Part shown: positions 36,202 through 45,034 of the stretch, one piece after another
Layout: each line of letters opens with the position of its first letter
Numbering within the stretch: the first letter of the stretch is position 1
Origin: Bacillus cabrialesii
GTDB taxonomy: Bacteria; Bacillota; Bacilli; Bacillales; Bacillaceae
Reading direction: 5' to 3'
Length of the DNA stretch: 64,000 bases
Assembly (NCBI RefSeq): GCF_004124315.2
Contig: NZ_CP096889.1
Span: 1,223,001-1,287,000 of the forward strand
Position numbers and translations under genes: made by a program
Notes under the pieces: generated by a model
What the model saw: the letters and a program-made list of their open reading frames with translations, nothing else
What the model was told of the DNA's origin: nothing
Database searches by the model: none

Positions 36202-37098
36202 TTTTTCACATGATTGATATTCATCAGAATAAGTGCTGAGAGACTTCCAAAACATTCCGTGTTTGGCTTCCACTTTGGCAACCTTTTTAGCAAAGGCCAA
36301 TTTTTTCATTTCCTTTTCTACCTCTTCAAGGCTCAGGTCATATACAAGAGCAATTTCCTTGGAGGCAACGAAGCGGAAATATTCAATAAAACATTCCAGA
36401 GGCGGTGTTTCCGACGGCTTCGGCTCGTCGCCAAGCATCTCAAACAAGATTTCTTCATATACATCATATGAATAGCTGCCTGGTACTTTAAGTCCTTCAT
36501 CCTCATGCTGCGTATTGAAAAACGTCAGCGTCGGATTAACGGAAACATCCATTTCAGCGGCAATTTTCATGTCACATTGAAGCGCCTTGACCGCGCTTTG
36601 AGAATGCAGATCGTTTTTGAATTCTTCAAGATCGAGACTCGTTTTTTCCGCGATTTCCAAAAGCACGTTTTCATCCGTTATATTTTTCTTTGAAACAAAC
36701 AGACTCTCCTGCATATTTCTGAGAAATTGCATTCCGGCTTTTCTTCCTTGAAGTTCGGCTGCTTTAAAAGCGAGAGCAGCCATATAAGGCGATGAAAGCG
36801 GCTGATCTTGCTCCAGCCAGACATTGCCGTCACACGACATGCCGGAGCGGTTAGCGATCTTTTCCCATGCTTCTGCGAGAAGATGCTTTTTCCGTTTCTT
36901 ATTTAAAGCGGTAAGGCTTGCGGAAGCGATAATGCGTAAGGTGAAAAAGCGGCCGTATCTGATTTTCAGCTTTTTGATGACAGGTTCTAAGGACCAGCAT
37001 TCAGGACATAAAGGGTCTACAAACATGTAGATTTCAAGCGGTTTTTTTGGATGACCGTGGCAATGGGCGAAGTATTGCTCATGCTGATAGTTTGTCAA
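36199..37098 (-). CDS. spxH: SpxH (YjbH), adaptor delivering Spx to ClpXP
   Basis: A 299-residue DsbA-like protein. The thioredoxin-fold redox motif C31-P-E-C34 lies in FVDPLCPECWSLEP, and a His/Cys-rich N-terminus (YFAHCHGH) is known in this family to bind zinc and respond to oxidants. It binds Spx and speeds its degradation by ClpXP. Its start overlaps the stop of yjbI by four bases, so both come from one minus-strand operon. Confidence 0.95.
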   Translation of the reverse strand: MTNYQHEQYFAHCHGHPKKPLEIYMFVDPLCPECWSLEPVIKKLKIRYGRFFTLRIIASASLTALNKKRKKHLLAEAWEKIANRSGMSCDGNVWLEQDQPLSSPYMAALAFKAAELQGRKAGMQFLRNMQESLFVSKKNITDENVLLEIAEKTSLDLEEFKNDLHSQSAVKALQCDMKIAAEMDVSVNPTLTFFNTQHEDEGLKVPGSYSYDVYEEILFEMLGDEPKPSETPPLECFIEYFRFVASKEIALVYDLSLEEVEKEMKKLAFAKKVAKVEAKHGMFWKSLSTYSDEYQSCEK

Positions 37099-37493
37099 GA
37101 TGATCGATCCTCCGCTTCCGTTTGATTCACCATATGCCTTGCTGTCAATTCCAGCCGGCCAAACAAAAACTCACGAATATCGCCCTCCAGCCCTACATGG
37201 TCCATTGCGTCCTTCATACAGCTGAGCCAAGCATCAGCTCTCTTGTTTGTAATTGGAAAAGGAAGATGCCTTGCTCTGAGCATGGGGTGGCCGTGTTCCT
37301 CAGTATAAAGCGGAGGCCCGCCTAAATACTGAGTCAAAAATTGCTTCTGTTTCCTGGCGGTTTCTGTTAAATCGCTAGGAAAAATCGGCTTCAGCAAAGG
37401 ATGAGACGCGACACGCTCATAAAAAGTATCAACAAGTTGCGATAGAAGTTCCTCTCCAATCGCTTCATAAGGTGCGTTAAACGATTGTCCCAT
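37095..37493 (-). CDS. yjbI: Truncated haemoglobin YjbI
   Basis: A group-II truncated haemoglobin of 132 residues. The fold markers are visible: YEAIGEELLSQLVDTFYERV helix, FPSDLTETARKQKQFLTQYLGG, and RARHLPFPIT with the likely proximal His. It may bind oxygen or peroxide and aid oxidative-stress response; its co-transcription with spxH supports a redox link. AAAGGAGT precedes the ATG on the minus strand. Confidence 0.94.
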   Translation of the reverse strand: MGQSFNAPYEAIGEELLSQLVDTFYERVASHPLLKPIFPSDLTETARKQKQFLTQYLGGPPLYTEEHGHPMLRARHLPFPITNKRADAWLSCMKDAMDHVGLEGDIREFLFGRLELTARHMVNQTEAEDRSS

Positions 37494-37518
37494 GTTGACT
37501 ACTCCTTTAAATATGGCT

Positions 37519-37540
37519 AATAGGAATCATAAATCCTATT
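37519..37540. repeat. Inverted repeat in yjbI leader
   Basis: AATAGGA and TCCTATT are separated by eight bases, about 30 bases upstream of the yjbI start on the minus strand. It could be a leader hairpin or an operator; no T-run follows. Confidence 0.5.
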
Positions 37541-37716
37541 GCGAAAAGTAATTTTCTGTATTTCATGAATTCATCTAGATTTATTTTAGCAACAAGGCAC
37601 CATTTCTACAAACAAACTGCCTTTTATGCGTTTGATGATAAGTTTCGGCTGACAGCCGGGGTTTGTATTTCATATCATATCACATAAAAATCAGGAATGC
37701 GTAAGATTTCACTTCG

Positions 37717-37749
37717 CAAAAAAACCAGAGGGCAAGGGCCGCTCTGGTT
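37717..37749 (-). terminator. Terminator after cwlQ
   Basis: On the minus strand AACCAGAG pairs with CTCTGGTT and is followed by TTTTT. The stem begins at the cwlQ stop codon. Confidence 0.85.
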
Positions 37750-38485
37750 ACGCGTAATAAGCTGAAGTTATTTTTTTTACATAGTTTTGTGTTTCTTGGA
37801 AAGGAGGAATACCTCCGTACCGGTCAACATTTCCCGGTCCGGCGTTGTAAGCCGCTAAGGCCATAGACACATTGCCGTCGTATTTATCCAGCATTTGTTT
37901 TAAATATTTCGTTCCGCCTTCTATATTTTGCTGCGGATCAAGCGGATTAGAAACACCAAGTGAGCTTGCCGTTGACGGCATCAGCTGCATTAAGCCCATC
38001 GCACCTGCTCCGCTGACCGCTTTTGCGTTAAAGCCTGATTCCTGCTTGATGACGGAACGGATTAGTTTTTCATCGACGCCATACTTATCAGCGGCTTTTT
38101 TTATTGCGCTGTCAATGGAGAAGTCTCCTGAACTGATCTGTTTTGCTTCTTGTTTGTTTGAAGATGAATCTGCAGCTGCTGTTTCGGTGCTTTCCGCCGC
38201 TTTTGTGATATAACCTGAATTGCTGTTTGTATATGAGTTAAGCCCATAAGCTGAAAGCAATGACGGCGCTGTTGAAGAAGCGCTGTTCAGCAGGCTGAGC
38301 GGGCTTGATGATGCGGAAGATGCTGTTGATTGCTGCTGAGATGTCAGGCCATTTGTATATTGGCTGAGCAAAGAGCTGAAGCTTGAAAGCGGGTTTTCCG
38401 CATTCTGAGTGCCCGCGCTGCGTGCATTAGATATGGACTGTAATGCCTGAAGCTGAAGTAAAGCTGCCCAATTCGTTACATTCAC
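37748..38485 (-). CDS. cwlQ: Lytic transglycosylase / muramidase CwlQ
   Basis: A 245-residue protein with a C-terminal SLT domain. The catalytic glutamate is E149 in VIKQESGFNAKAVSG, followed by GAMGLMQLMPSTA and AYNAGPGNV, all typical of Slt enzymes. A shorter 181-residue version is what I recall for strain 168 (catalytic E85). Here a GTG at 38485 has AAGGTGG ten bases upstream, and the frame is open, so the longer form with a Ser/Thr-rich linker (residues 50-120) is supported. There is no classical signal peptide. It lies 14 bases after yjbK, probably in one operon. Confidence 0.9.
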   Translation of the reverse strand: MNVTNWAALLQLQALQSISNARSAGTQNAENPLSSFSSLLSQYTNGLTSQQQSTASSASSSPLSLLNSASSTAPSLLSAYGLNSYTNSNSGYITKAAESTETAAADSSSNKQEAKQISSGDFSIDSAIKKAADKYGVDEKLIRSVIKQESGFNAKAVSGAGAMGLMQLMPSTASSLGVSNPLDPQQNIEGGTKYLKQMLDKYDGNVSMALAAYNAGPGNVDRYGGIPPFQETQNYVKKITSAYYA

Positions 38486-38499
38486 GATGTCATTCCACC

Positions 38500-39072
38500 T
38501 TATATAGACTTTCGTTTTTCTTCATAAAAACGCAGAATTTTATTTTTGGTTTCGCGCTGAGGAATGCTGAATTGCTGAAGCAGCTTTTCAAAGGCTTGTT
38601 TGCCCTCATGCCAGTCCGCCGCCTCAAATTCAATTTCATAGTCCTCTTTATTTAAATATCGGCTATGGTCTAAAACTATTAAGCCTTTTTCTGTTTCTTT
38701 TTCAGCGCGGTTTGTTGCTAAAGATCCAAAGTAATGAATGGCGTCTGTATCGATCTGAAGCTTGTGCAGCTGGTCCTTCACGGGGCCTTCGGGAACTGAA
38801 AATCCAGCAAGGTCTGATACCTCTGAAAGCCGCTGATGCGTTTCCAGAAGCCCCACAGCTGCCGGTTCTTTTAACGTCAGCACATACTCACCGTTTTTTC
38901 TGCGGATTCGAAGCGCAGCGTGTTTTTGTTTCAGCGCAAAGCTGTCTGTGTCAAAATAGTGATTCTTTTGATCTGTAAAATCTTTTTCTGTCAGCCGGAG
39001 TGCTGCTGTTATGTTTTTAAATTCTTGTTTGGTCAGCATGTTTTTAAATTCTATTTCAATTTCTTGGGTCAT
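38500..39072 (-). CDS. yjbK: CYTH-domain protein YjbK
   Basis: A 190-residue protein of the CYTH superfamily (adenylate cyclase / thiamine triphosphatase tunnel fold). The ExExK signature is at the N-terminus in QEIEIEFKN, and later charged strands (ALRIRRKNGEYVLTLK) fit the triphosphate tunnel. Hydrolysis of inorganic or nucleoside triphosphate is likely from family knowledge; the physiological substrate is unknown. It overlaps the upstream area of cwlQ and is divergent from yjbL. Confidence 0.92.
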   Translation of the reverse strand: MTQEIEIEFKNMLTKQEFKNITAALRLTEKDFTDQKNHYFDTDSFALKQKHAALRIRRKNGEYVLTLKEPAAVGLLETHQRLSEVSDLAGFSVPEGPVKDQLHKLQIDTDAIHYFGSLATNRAEKETEKGLIVLDHSRYLNKEDYEIEFEAADWHEGKQAFEKLLQQFSIPQRETKNKILRFYEEKRKSI

Positions 39073-39195
39073 GATGCTCTTCCTTTCCGCCCTGTAAATC
39101 TTATTTTTACTATTATCTCTTTAGATGTTAGGTTTATCAATATCGAGCTTGATATGATAAAATGAATCTGTACTTTGTTTAAAAAGGAGAGCATT

Positions 39196-39564
39196 ATGCA
39201 AAACAGAATCGAAATCTTGAACGCAACATTATCGGATGATCAGCTTCGCCTTGCCTGTGAGGCAGAAGGAAACGAAGCGGAACGCAAGCCGTCAGGTCAA
39301 ATGCTTGTTGATTCTGACCACTTTGCTTTTGTATACATACTTGAATTAGCTGATTCTTTTGAATATGTCATTATAAAGGAACATGTATGGCCGGAACTGA
39401 AGCAGGCCCATGCACAAAAAATTCCGGTTGTTTTAAAGGCCGGAGGCGAAACCATTGAACTGGCAGGCCTGCATGAGGAGCTGGAGTATCTTTTAGAAAA
39501 CATTAAAGATAATGCGAACTACGGAGAAGAAATGGAAGATAAAGTGAAACGCGTGTTTTTATAG
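39196..39564 (+). CDS. yjbL: Conserved protein YjbL (UPF0738)
   Basis: A 122-residue soluble protein of unknown function. The ATG at 39196 has AAAAAGGAGAG at a good distance; seven more codons upstream are not needed. It is acidic, with a conserved-looking segment DSDHFAFVYILELADSFEYVII. It lies 28 bases before sasB and probably shares its mRNA. The UPF0738 family name is from recall. Confidence 0.85.
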   Translation: MQNRIEILNATLSDDQLRLACEAEGNEAERKPSGQMLVDSDHFAFVYILELADSFEYVIIKEHVWPELKQAHAQKIPVVLKAGGETIELAGLHEELEYLLENIKDNANYGEEMEDKVKRVFL

Positions 39565-39592
39565 AAACTGGTTCGGAATTGGGGGATGTATG

Positions 39593-40228
39593 ATGGATGA
39601 CAAACAATGGGAGCGTTTTTTAGTGCCGTACCGCCAGGCTGTCGAAGAGTTGAAAGTAAAGCTCAAAGGGATCCGCACACTATATGAATACGAGGATGAC
39701 CATTCGCCGATCGAATTTGTGACCGGACGCGTCAAGCCTGTGGCGAGCATACTTGAAAAAGCGAGACGGAAAAGCATACCGCTGCATGAAATTGAAACCA
39801 TGCAGGATATCGCTGGCCTTAGAATTATGTGCCAATTTGTCGACGACATCCAAATCGTAAAAGACATGCTGTTTGCCAGAAAAGATTTCACCGTTGTGGA
39901 TCAGAGGGATTATATTGCGGAACATAAAGAGAGCGGATACCGGTCATATCACCTAGTCGTGCTGTATCCTTTACAGACGGTGTCCGGAGAAAAGCATGTT
40001 CTCGTGGAAATACAGATCCGTACACTGGCGATGAATTTCTGGGCGACCATTGAGCATTCATTGAATTATAAATACAGCGGAAACATTCCTGAAAAAGTAA
40101 AATTAAGGCTTCAGCGCGCTTCTGAAGCGGCTTCCCGGCTTGATGAAGAGATGTCGGAGATCAGGGGTGAAGTACAAGAAGCTCAAGCTGCCTTTTCTAG
40201 AAAGAAAAAAGGAAGCGAGCAACAATAG
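39593..40228 (+). CDS. sasB: Small alarmone synthetase (RelQ / SasB)
   Basis: A 211-residue (p)ppGpp synthetase with no hydrolase domain. The synthetase motifs are visible: RVKPVASILEKARRK, the catalytic IETMQDIAGLRIMC, RDYIAEHKESGYRSYHLVV (ATP/GTP site) and EIQIRTLAMNFWATIEH. It forms tetramers and is stimulated by pppGpp in B. subtilis. GGGGGATG precedes the ATG. nadF follows 18 bases later, linking alarmone and NADP supply in one operon. Confidence 0.95.
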   Translation: MDDKQWERFLVPYRQAVEELKVKLKGIRTLYEYEDDHSPIEFVTGRVKPVASILEKARRKSIPLHEIETMQDIAGLRIMCQFVDDIQIVKDMLFARKDFTVVDQRDYIAEHKESGYRSYHLVVLYPLQTVSGEKHVLVEIQIRTLAMNFWATIEHSLNYKYSGNIPEKVKLRLQRASEAASRLDEEMSEIRGEVQEAQAAFSRKKKGSEQQ

Positions 40229-40246
40229 GTAAAGGGGAAGAAAAGC

Positions 40247-41047
40247 ATGAAATTTGCCGTATCATCAAAAGGTGATCAAGTTTCTGATACGCTGAAAAGC
40301 AAAATACAGGCGTATTTGTTGGATTTTGATATGGAACTGGATGAAAATGAACCGGAAATCGTCATTTCAGTCGGGGGCGATGGAACGCTTTTGTACGCTT
40401 TTCACAGATACAGCGACCGCTTGGACAAAACAGCATTTGTCGGCGTTCACACGGGCCATCTGGGGTTTTATGCCGACTGGGTTCCTCATGAAATTGAAAA
40501 ACTTGTTCTCGCGATTGCGAAAACGCCGTATCATACAGTCGAATATCCGCTTCTCGAAGTGATTGTGACCTATCATGAAAACGAGCGGGAAGAAAGATAT
40601 TTGGCGTTGAATGAATGCACGATTAAAAGCATAGAAGGAAGCCTTGTGGCTGATGTGGAAATTAAGGGACAGCTCTTTGAAACCTTCCGGGGCGACGGCC
40701 TCTGTCTGTCAACGCCATCCGGCAGCACAGCCTACAATAAGGCGCTGGGCGGAGCGATTATCCATCCGTCTATCAGAGCGATCCAGCTTGCGGAAATGGC
40801 TTCTATTAATAACCGCGTATTCCGGACGGTCGGATCGCCGCTGCTTCTCCCTTCCCATCATGACTGCATGATTAAGCCGAGAAACGAAGTTGACTTTCAA
40901 GTGACGATTGACCATTTAACCCTTCTTCATAAGGATGTAAAGTCGATCCGCTGCCAGGTTGCATCCGAAAAGGTGAGGTTTGCGAGATTCCGTCCGTTTC
41001 CTTTTTGGAAAAGAGTCCAGGATTCGTTTATCGGAAAAGGTGAATAG
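40247..41047 (+). CDS. nadF: NAD kinase
   Basis: It phosphorylates NAD to NADP using ATP or polyphosphate. In 266 residues it has the key GGDGTLLYAFH motif (Asp catalytic) and LALNECTIKS (NE/D motif), then SGSTAYNKALGGAIIHP. AAAGGGGAAG precedes the ATG. yjbO follows 14 bases later. Confidence 0.96.
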   Translation: MKFAVSSKGDQVSDTLKSKIQAYLLDFDMELDENEPEIVISVGGDGTLLYAFHRYSDRLDKTAFVGVHTGHLGFYADWVPHEIEKLVLAIAKTPYHTVEYPLLEVIVTYHENEREERYLALNECTIKSIEGSLVADVEIKGQLFETFRGDGLCLSTPSGSTAYNKALGGAIIHPSIRAIQLAEMASINNRVFRTVGSPLLLPSHHDCMIKPRNEVDFQVTIDHLTLLHKDVKSIRCQVASEKVRFARFRPFPFWKRVQDSFIGKGE

Positions 41048-41061
41048 AAAGAGGACGTATC

Positions 41062-41961
41062 GTGGAGCATTTTTTTATCAGAAAGAACATTACTTCAGCT
41101 GAAGACGGAATGACTGTAAAAGAATACGCCGGTGAGCTGGGAATTTCGAAACGTCTGTTGACCGATATCAAGTTTGGCGGGGGAGACCTGCTGATCAATG
41201 GTGAGCATGTGACGGTCAAATACGTTTTGAGTGAAGGGGATCTTCTTGTCGTGAAGTTTCCTGAGGAACAGGTGAGCGAGACGCTATTGGCAGAGCCTGT
41301 TCCGCTCGATATCATGTATGAGGATGAACATGTGCTTGTGATAAACAAGCAGCCGTATGTGTCATCTATTCCTTCGAGAGAGCATCCATCCGGCAGCATT
41401 GCGAACGGAATCATCCATCATTATCAAAAAAACGGAGTGCGGGCGACTGTTCATCTTGTCACCCGGCTTGACCGGGATACATCGGGTGTTATGCTTGTTG
41501 CCAAGCATCGCTTTGCCCACTCCATTTTATCGTCAGCGCAAAAAAACGGGCTTGTGAAACGCCGGTATACGGCAGTGGTCCACGGGCGCATGACACAGGC
41601 GGAGGGAACTGTCGATGCTCCGATTGGCAGACATCCTGACAGTATTATTGAACGGATGGTGACACCGGACGGCCAGAAAGCTGTTACTCATTTTTATGTC
41701 GCACGCGCAACTGACGGTATGACCTCGGTGACATTGCAGCTTGAGACAGGCCGGACCCATCAAATTCGCGTTCATATGAGCTACCTGGGGCACCCGCTGT
41801 GCGGCGATACACTGTATGGCGGAACGAGACAGCATATTGGACGCCAGGCCCTGCACAGCGAGCGGCTTTCGTTTATCCACCCGCTGACACAGGAGAGCAT
41901 GACGTTTCATGCTGCATTGCCTCAAGATATGAAAGAACTGATAAAAGGAGAGAATCCATGA
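41062..41961 (+). CDS. yjbO: RluA-family pseudouridine synthase YjbO
   Basis: A 299-residue RNA modification enzyme. The catalytic motif is HLVTRLDRDTSGVMLVAK (Asp in RLDRDTSG), and RTHQIRVHMSYLGHPL is the family motif near the end. An S4-like N-terminal part (SKRLLTDIKFGGGDLLINGEHV) is seen. Its RNA target is unknown. The start GTG has GAGG about six bases upstream. It closes the yjbL-sasB-nadF-yjbO operon; its stop lies inside the terminator hairpin. Confidence 0.93.
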   Translation: MEHFFIRKNITSAEDGMTVKEYAGELGISKRLLTDIKFGGGDLLINGEHVTVKYVLSEGDLLVVKFPEEQVSETLLAEPVPLDIMYEDEHVLVINKQPYVSSIPSREHPSGSIANGIIHHYQKNGVRATVHLVTRLDRDTSGVMLVAKHRFAHSILSSAQKNGLVKRRYTAVVHGRMTQAEGTVDAPIGRHPDSIIERMVTPDGQKAVTHFYVARATDGMTSVTLQLETGRTHQIRVHMSYLGHPLCGDTLYGGTRQHIGRQALHSERLSFIHPLTQESMTFHAALPQDMKELIKGENP

Positions 41962-41976
41962 TTCTCTCCTTTTTTA
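41947..41976. terminator. Terminator overlapping the end of yjbO, facing prpE
   Basis: GGAGAGAAT pairs with ATTCTCTCC around CCATG and is followed by six T. The yjbO stop (41959-41961) lies in its loop and right arm. A-rich sequence on the left suggests it also serves prpE. Confidence 0.9.
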
Positions 41977-42708
41977 TATGGGGCGAAATCTTGATTCGTC
42001 GTAAGGGAGGGAGCTTGGGACGGAGACGGTCTCTATTTCTGGAAAGCGAAAGCCTGTCAGTTTATTTCCGAACACGCAGCCTGTATCAATGTTGATGGTG
42101 CGATTGACTTTCCGGGGATCTTTCACAGGTGTATGGCCGTATACCACCCAAGCATTGCCGTTATAGGATGCCGCCCAATCTCGTCTGACGGGCCTGCCGT
42201 CCGGATACGTTTCACCTGTCACATCGCCGTAAAGCACAAAGTCTTTCACTCTGCCGGTATATTTGCCGATATCGTCAGCCTTTATGCCAGCATGGGCGAC
42301 AACTAATTCTCCGTTATGTAAGATGTCGTAAAGCGGGGCCGTTTCGTACAGCTTCATAAACTGTTCGCTGACCGCTTTTCTTTCTTCTTTAGAAAGTCCT
42401 TCAAGCTCCGCCGCTGTTGTTTCCAGACCGTGCATCACTTTTACCGGATTTCCTTTTAAGTAGCGGTACAGCTTATTGCAATGATTTCCCGGGACATAAC
42501 GCACTGCGCCTTTTTCGTAAGCTCCTGCTACAAAGCGGATAACTTCTATTGATTTCGGTCCTCTGTCAGTTAAATCTCCGGCAAAAACGAGCACCCTGCC
42601 TTTCTCGTGGACAGGCACTCCATTTTTGATTGTATAGCCAAGCTTTTGGATTAATGCAGCCATTTCGTCATAACAGCCATGAATATCACTGATTATATCG
42701 TAAGCCAT
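41974..42708 (-). CDS. prpE: Metallophosphatase PrpE
   Basis: A 244-residue PPP-type phosphatase. Metal motifs are clear: SDIHGCYDE, FAGDLTDRGP, VPGNHCNK and YGHTPVK. B. subtilis PrpE is known to dephosphorylate proteins and to cleave asymmetrically Ap4A; it is linked to spore germination. GGAGGAGAC lies seven bases upstream of the ATG on the minus strand. Confidence 0.94.
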   Translation of the reverse strand: MAYDIISDIHGCYDEMAALIQKLGYTIKNGVPVHEKGRVLVFAGDLTDRGPKSIEVIRFVAGAYEKGAVRYVPGNHCNKLYRYLKGNPVKVMHGLETTAAELEGLSKEERKAVSEQFMKLYETAPLYDILHNGELVVAHAGIKADDIGKYTGRVKDFVLYGDVTGETYPDGRPVRRDWAASYNGNAWVVYGHTPVKDPRKVNRTINIDTGCVFGNKLTGFRFPEIETVSVPSSLPYDESRFRPI

Positions 42709-42939
42709 GCGGTCTCCTCCTTGCCGATTGTTTTATTTATTATGGTGCAAAGTGCTGTGAGTCATCACAAGCTTTTATGTGCAAATTATAGAAGAATCAT
42801 TTTCTAAACAGGATTAAGACCTTTTCACTTTATTTTTTATCATCACCCTTGTTAAAATCGCGTTATGTTTTTTAAAAATGAGGTTCTGTTCTTTGACTGA
42901 GAACTGGCATAACCCTGATCTAAAAAGGAGGTTCTGATT

Positions 42940-44784
42940 ATGGCACATACATCTGTCGCATCTTTAGTTGTTGTACTTATCGTTGCATTTTTAACACCCA
43001 TCCTTCTGCATCGGTTTAAACTCAGCATCCCGGTTGTTGTTGCTGAAATCATTATGGGGCTGATTATTGGAAAAAGCGGCCTTAATTTAGTTGTGGAGGG
43101 TGATACATGGCTACAGACGCTCTCTATGCTCGGATTTATCTTTTTAATGTTTTTAAGCGGGCTTGAAATTGATTTTTCATCATTTGAGAAAGGAAAGAAA
43201 AAGCAGCTTTTGCCAAACGGCAAGGAAGCGCCTAATACGTTTGCGGCGGCATCTATTATTTTTGCCGGTATTTTTATTTTATCATTGCTGCTGTCCTATG
43301 GGTTTGTCCTGGCGGGATTTATCCAAAATGCTTTTTTAATGACGCTTATTATTTCAACGATTTCGTTAGGTGTTGTCGTTCCAACGTTAAAAGAAGAACG
43401 GATTATGAATTCAAATATCGGGCAGGTTATTTTGCTCGTTGCTGTTATTGCTGATTTGGCCACGATGATTCTTCTTGCTGTTTTTTCTTCTTTATACGGG
43501 GAGGACAGCGGAAACATGTGGCTCCTGATGATCCTGTTCGCTGCCGGAGTGGTGCTTTACTTTTTCGGCCGGGTCTTTAAACATCGCTCTTTTGTTCAAT
43601 CCATGTCAAAAGGGACGATCCAGATCGGGACGCGTGCCATTTTTACGTTAATTATCGTACTTGTTGCCCTGTCTGAATCACTCGGGGCGGAAAATATTCT
43701 CGGCGCTTTCTTGGCGGGGGTTCTCGTTTCCCTTCTTTCGCCAAACAAAGAGCTTGTTCAGCAGCTGGATTCATTCGGCTACGGGTTCTTAATTCCGATT
43801 TTCTTTGTGATGGTCGGTGTGAAGCTGGATGTTTGGACCCTTTTCCAAGATCCGAAAATTTTAATTATGATTCCCCTTCTGCTTTTGGCGCTGTTAGTCA
43901 GCAAAATCATTCCTGTCCTGTACTTGAAGAAATGGTATGATAACCGAACCATTTTGGCGTCTGGTTTCCTTTTGACATCAACGCTTTCGCTTGTGATTGC
44001 CGCAGCGACAATCGGCCAGCAGCTTCACGTGATCAGCGCAAATATGTCAGGAGCGCTGACGTTAGTCGCCGTCATAGCCAGTATTTTTACGCCGGTCTTC
44101 TTTAAAAAATTGTACAAACGGGAAGAGCAGCCGGAGGAGAAAAAGACGATTGCGTTTATCGGCGCAAACCAAATGACATTGCCTGTCACTCTTGAACTGC
44201 CGGAGGAAGAGTATGACGTGCGTGTTGTGCACGTCTACCAAGAGAATGCGGAGGAAAAGCTGTCAGAATCAGTGTTTACGGTTGAAACGATTTCTGATTA
44301 TGAGCCCGAAACCCTAGACTCGCTCGGCATTTTTGATGCGGATATCCTTGTTGTCGCGACAGGGAATGAAGACATGAATGCTGACATTGCATTACTTGCA
44401 AAAGAAAAAGGCACAGAAAGAGTGATTGCCAGTGTCGGATCACCTGAGAATGAAGCAGCTTTGAAGGAGCAGGGAATCAGCATCTTTTCTATTCTGCTGT
44501 CGACAAAAACGCTGCTTCGGGCGCTGATAGAAGCGCCTGGCGTTATGAAGCTGCTCACGAACCAGGAGTCTTCGCTGTATCAAATTAATATGGAAAACAG
44601 CAAATATGACGGTGTCATTTTGCGGGAATTCCCTTTAACAGGCGACGTCATCTTTGTCAGGATTTTCAGAGGTGTCGACAGTATCGTTCCTCATGGGGAT
44701 ACAAGGCTGAAACTGGGAGACCGCTTAATTGTCACCGGATCCCGGGGGTATGTAACGGATCTTAAGAAAACATTGGAAGGATAA
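42940..44784 (+). CDS. yjbQ: CPA2-family cation/proton antiporter YjbQ with RCK domain
   Basis: A 614-residue membrane protein. Residues 1-390 form about 12-13 helices of the Na+/H+ (or K+/H+) exchanger family. A TrkA-N (RCK) nucleotide-binding domain follows from about residue 400 (KTIAFIGANQMTLPVTLEL), and a TrkA-C domain is at the end (YDGVILREFPLTGDVIFVRI...LKLGDRLIVTG). This layout is like KefB/KhtU antiporters gated by ligands. The exact ion is unknown. AAAAGGAGG precedes the ATG. Monocistronic. Confidence 0.92.
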   Translation: MAHTSVASLVVVLIVAFLTPILLHRFKLSIPVVVAEIIMGLIIGKSGLNLVVEGDTWLQTLSMLGFIFLMFLSGLEIDFSSFEKGKKKQLLPNGKEAPNTFAAASIIFAGIFILSLLLSYGFVLAGFIQNAFLMTLIISTISLGVVVPTLKEERIMNSNIGQVILLVAVIADLATMILLAVFSSLYGEDSGNMWLLMILFAAGVVLYFFGRVFKHRSFVQSMSKGTIQIGTRAIFTLIIVLVALSESLGAENILGAFLAGVLVSLLSPNKELVQQLDSFGYGFLIPIFFVMVGVKLDVWTLFQDPKILIMIPLLLLALLVSKIIPVLYLKKWYDNRTILASGFLLTSTLSLVIAAATIGQQLHVISANMSGALTLVAVIASIFTPVFFKKLYKREEQPEEKKTIAFIGANQMTLPVTLELPEEEYDVRVVHVYQENAEEKLSESVFTVETISDYEPETLDSLGIFDADILVVATGNEDMNADIALLAKEKGTERVIASVGSPENEAALKEQGISIFSILLSTKTLLRALIEAPGVMKLLTNQESSLYQINMENSKYDGVILREFPLTGDVIFVRIFRGVDSIVPHGDTRLKLGDRLIVTGSRGYVTDLKKTLEG

Positions 44785-44787
44785 ATC

Positions 44788-44815
44788 TTGACCAAATAGC
44801 GATTCGTGTTAATAT
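44788..44815 (+). promoter_or_regulatory. Promoter of the tenA-thi operon
   Basis: TTGACC at 44788-44793 and TAATAT at 44810-44815 with a 16-base spacer. It lies just after yjbQ and ahead of the TPP riboswitch. Confidence 0.7.
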
Positions 44816-44848
44816 AGAGGTGCAGAACAATTCAATATGATTCGTTTA

Positions 44849-45009
44849 ACCACTAGGGGTGTCCTTCATAAGGGCTGAGATAAAAGTGTGACTTTTAGAC
44901 CCTCATAACTTGAACAGGTTCAGACCTGCGTAGGGAAGTGGAGCGGTATTTGTGTTATTTTACTATGCCAATTCCAAACCACTTTTCCTTGCGGGAGAGT
45001 GGTTTTTTT
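44849..45009 (+). promoter_or_regulatory. TPP riboswitch with transcription terminator
   Basis: The THI element is visible: ACTAGGGGTGTCC, then GGGCTGAGA, then ACCCTCATAACTTGAACAGG and GACCTGCGTAGGGAAGTGG (aptamer about 44849-44945). An expression platform ends in AAACCACT ... AGTGGTTTTTTT (44976-45009). When thiamine pyrophosphate is bound, the terminator forms and tenA-thiD are off. Confidence 0.96.
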
Positions 45010-45034
45010 ATTTATCAGACAGGGGGAATGATGT

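Noticed and set aside
36045..36239. 64-codon plus-strand frame across roxS and the spxH end
   Set aside because: It starts inside the small RNA, passes through its terminator and into antisense spxH. A peptide from it is improbable.
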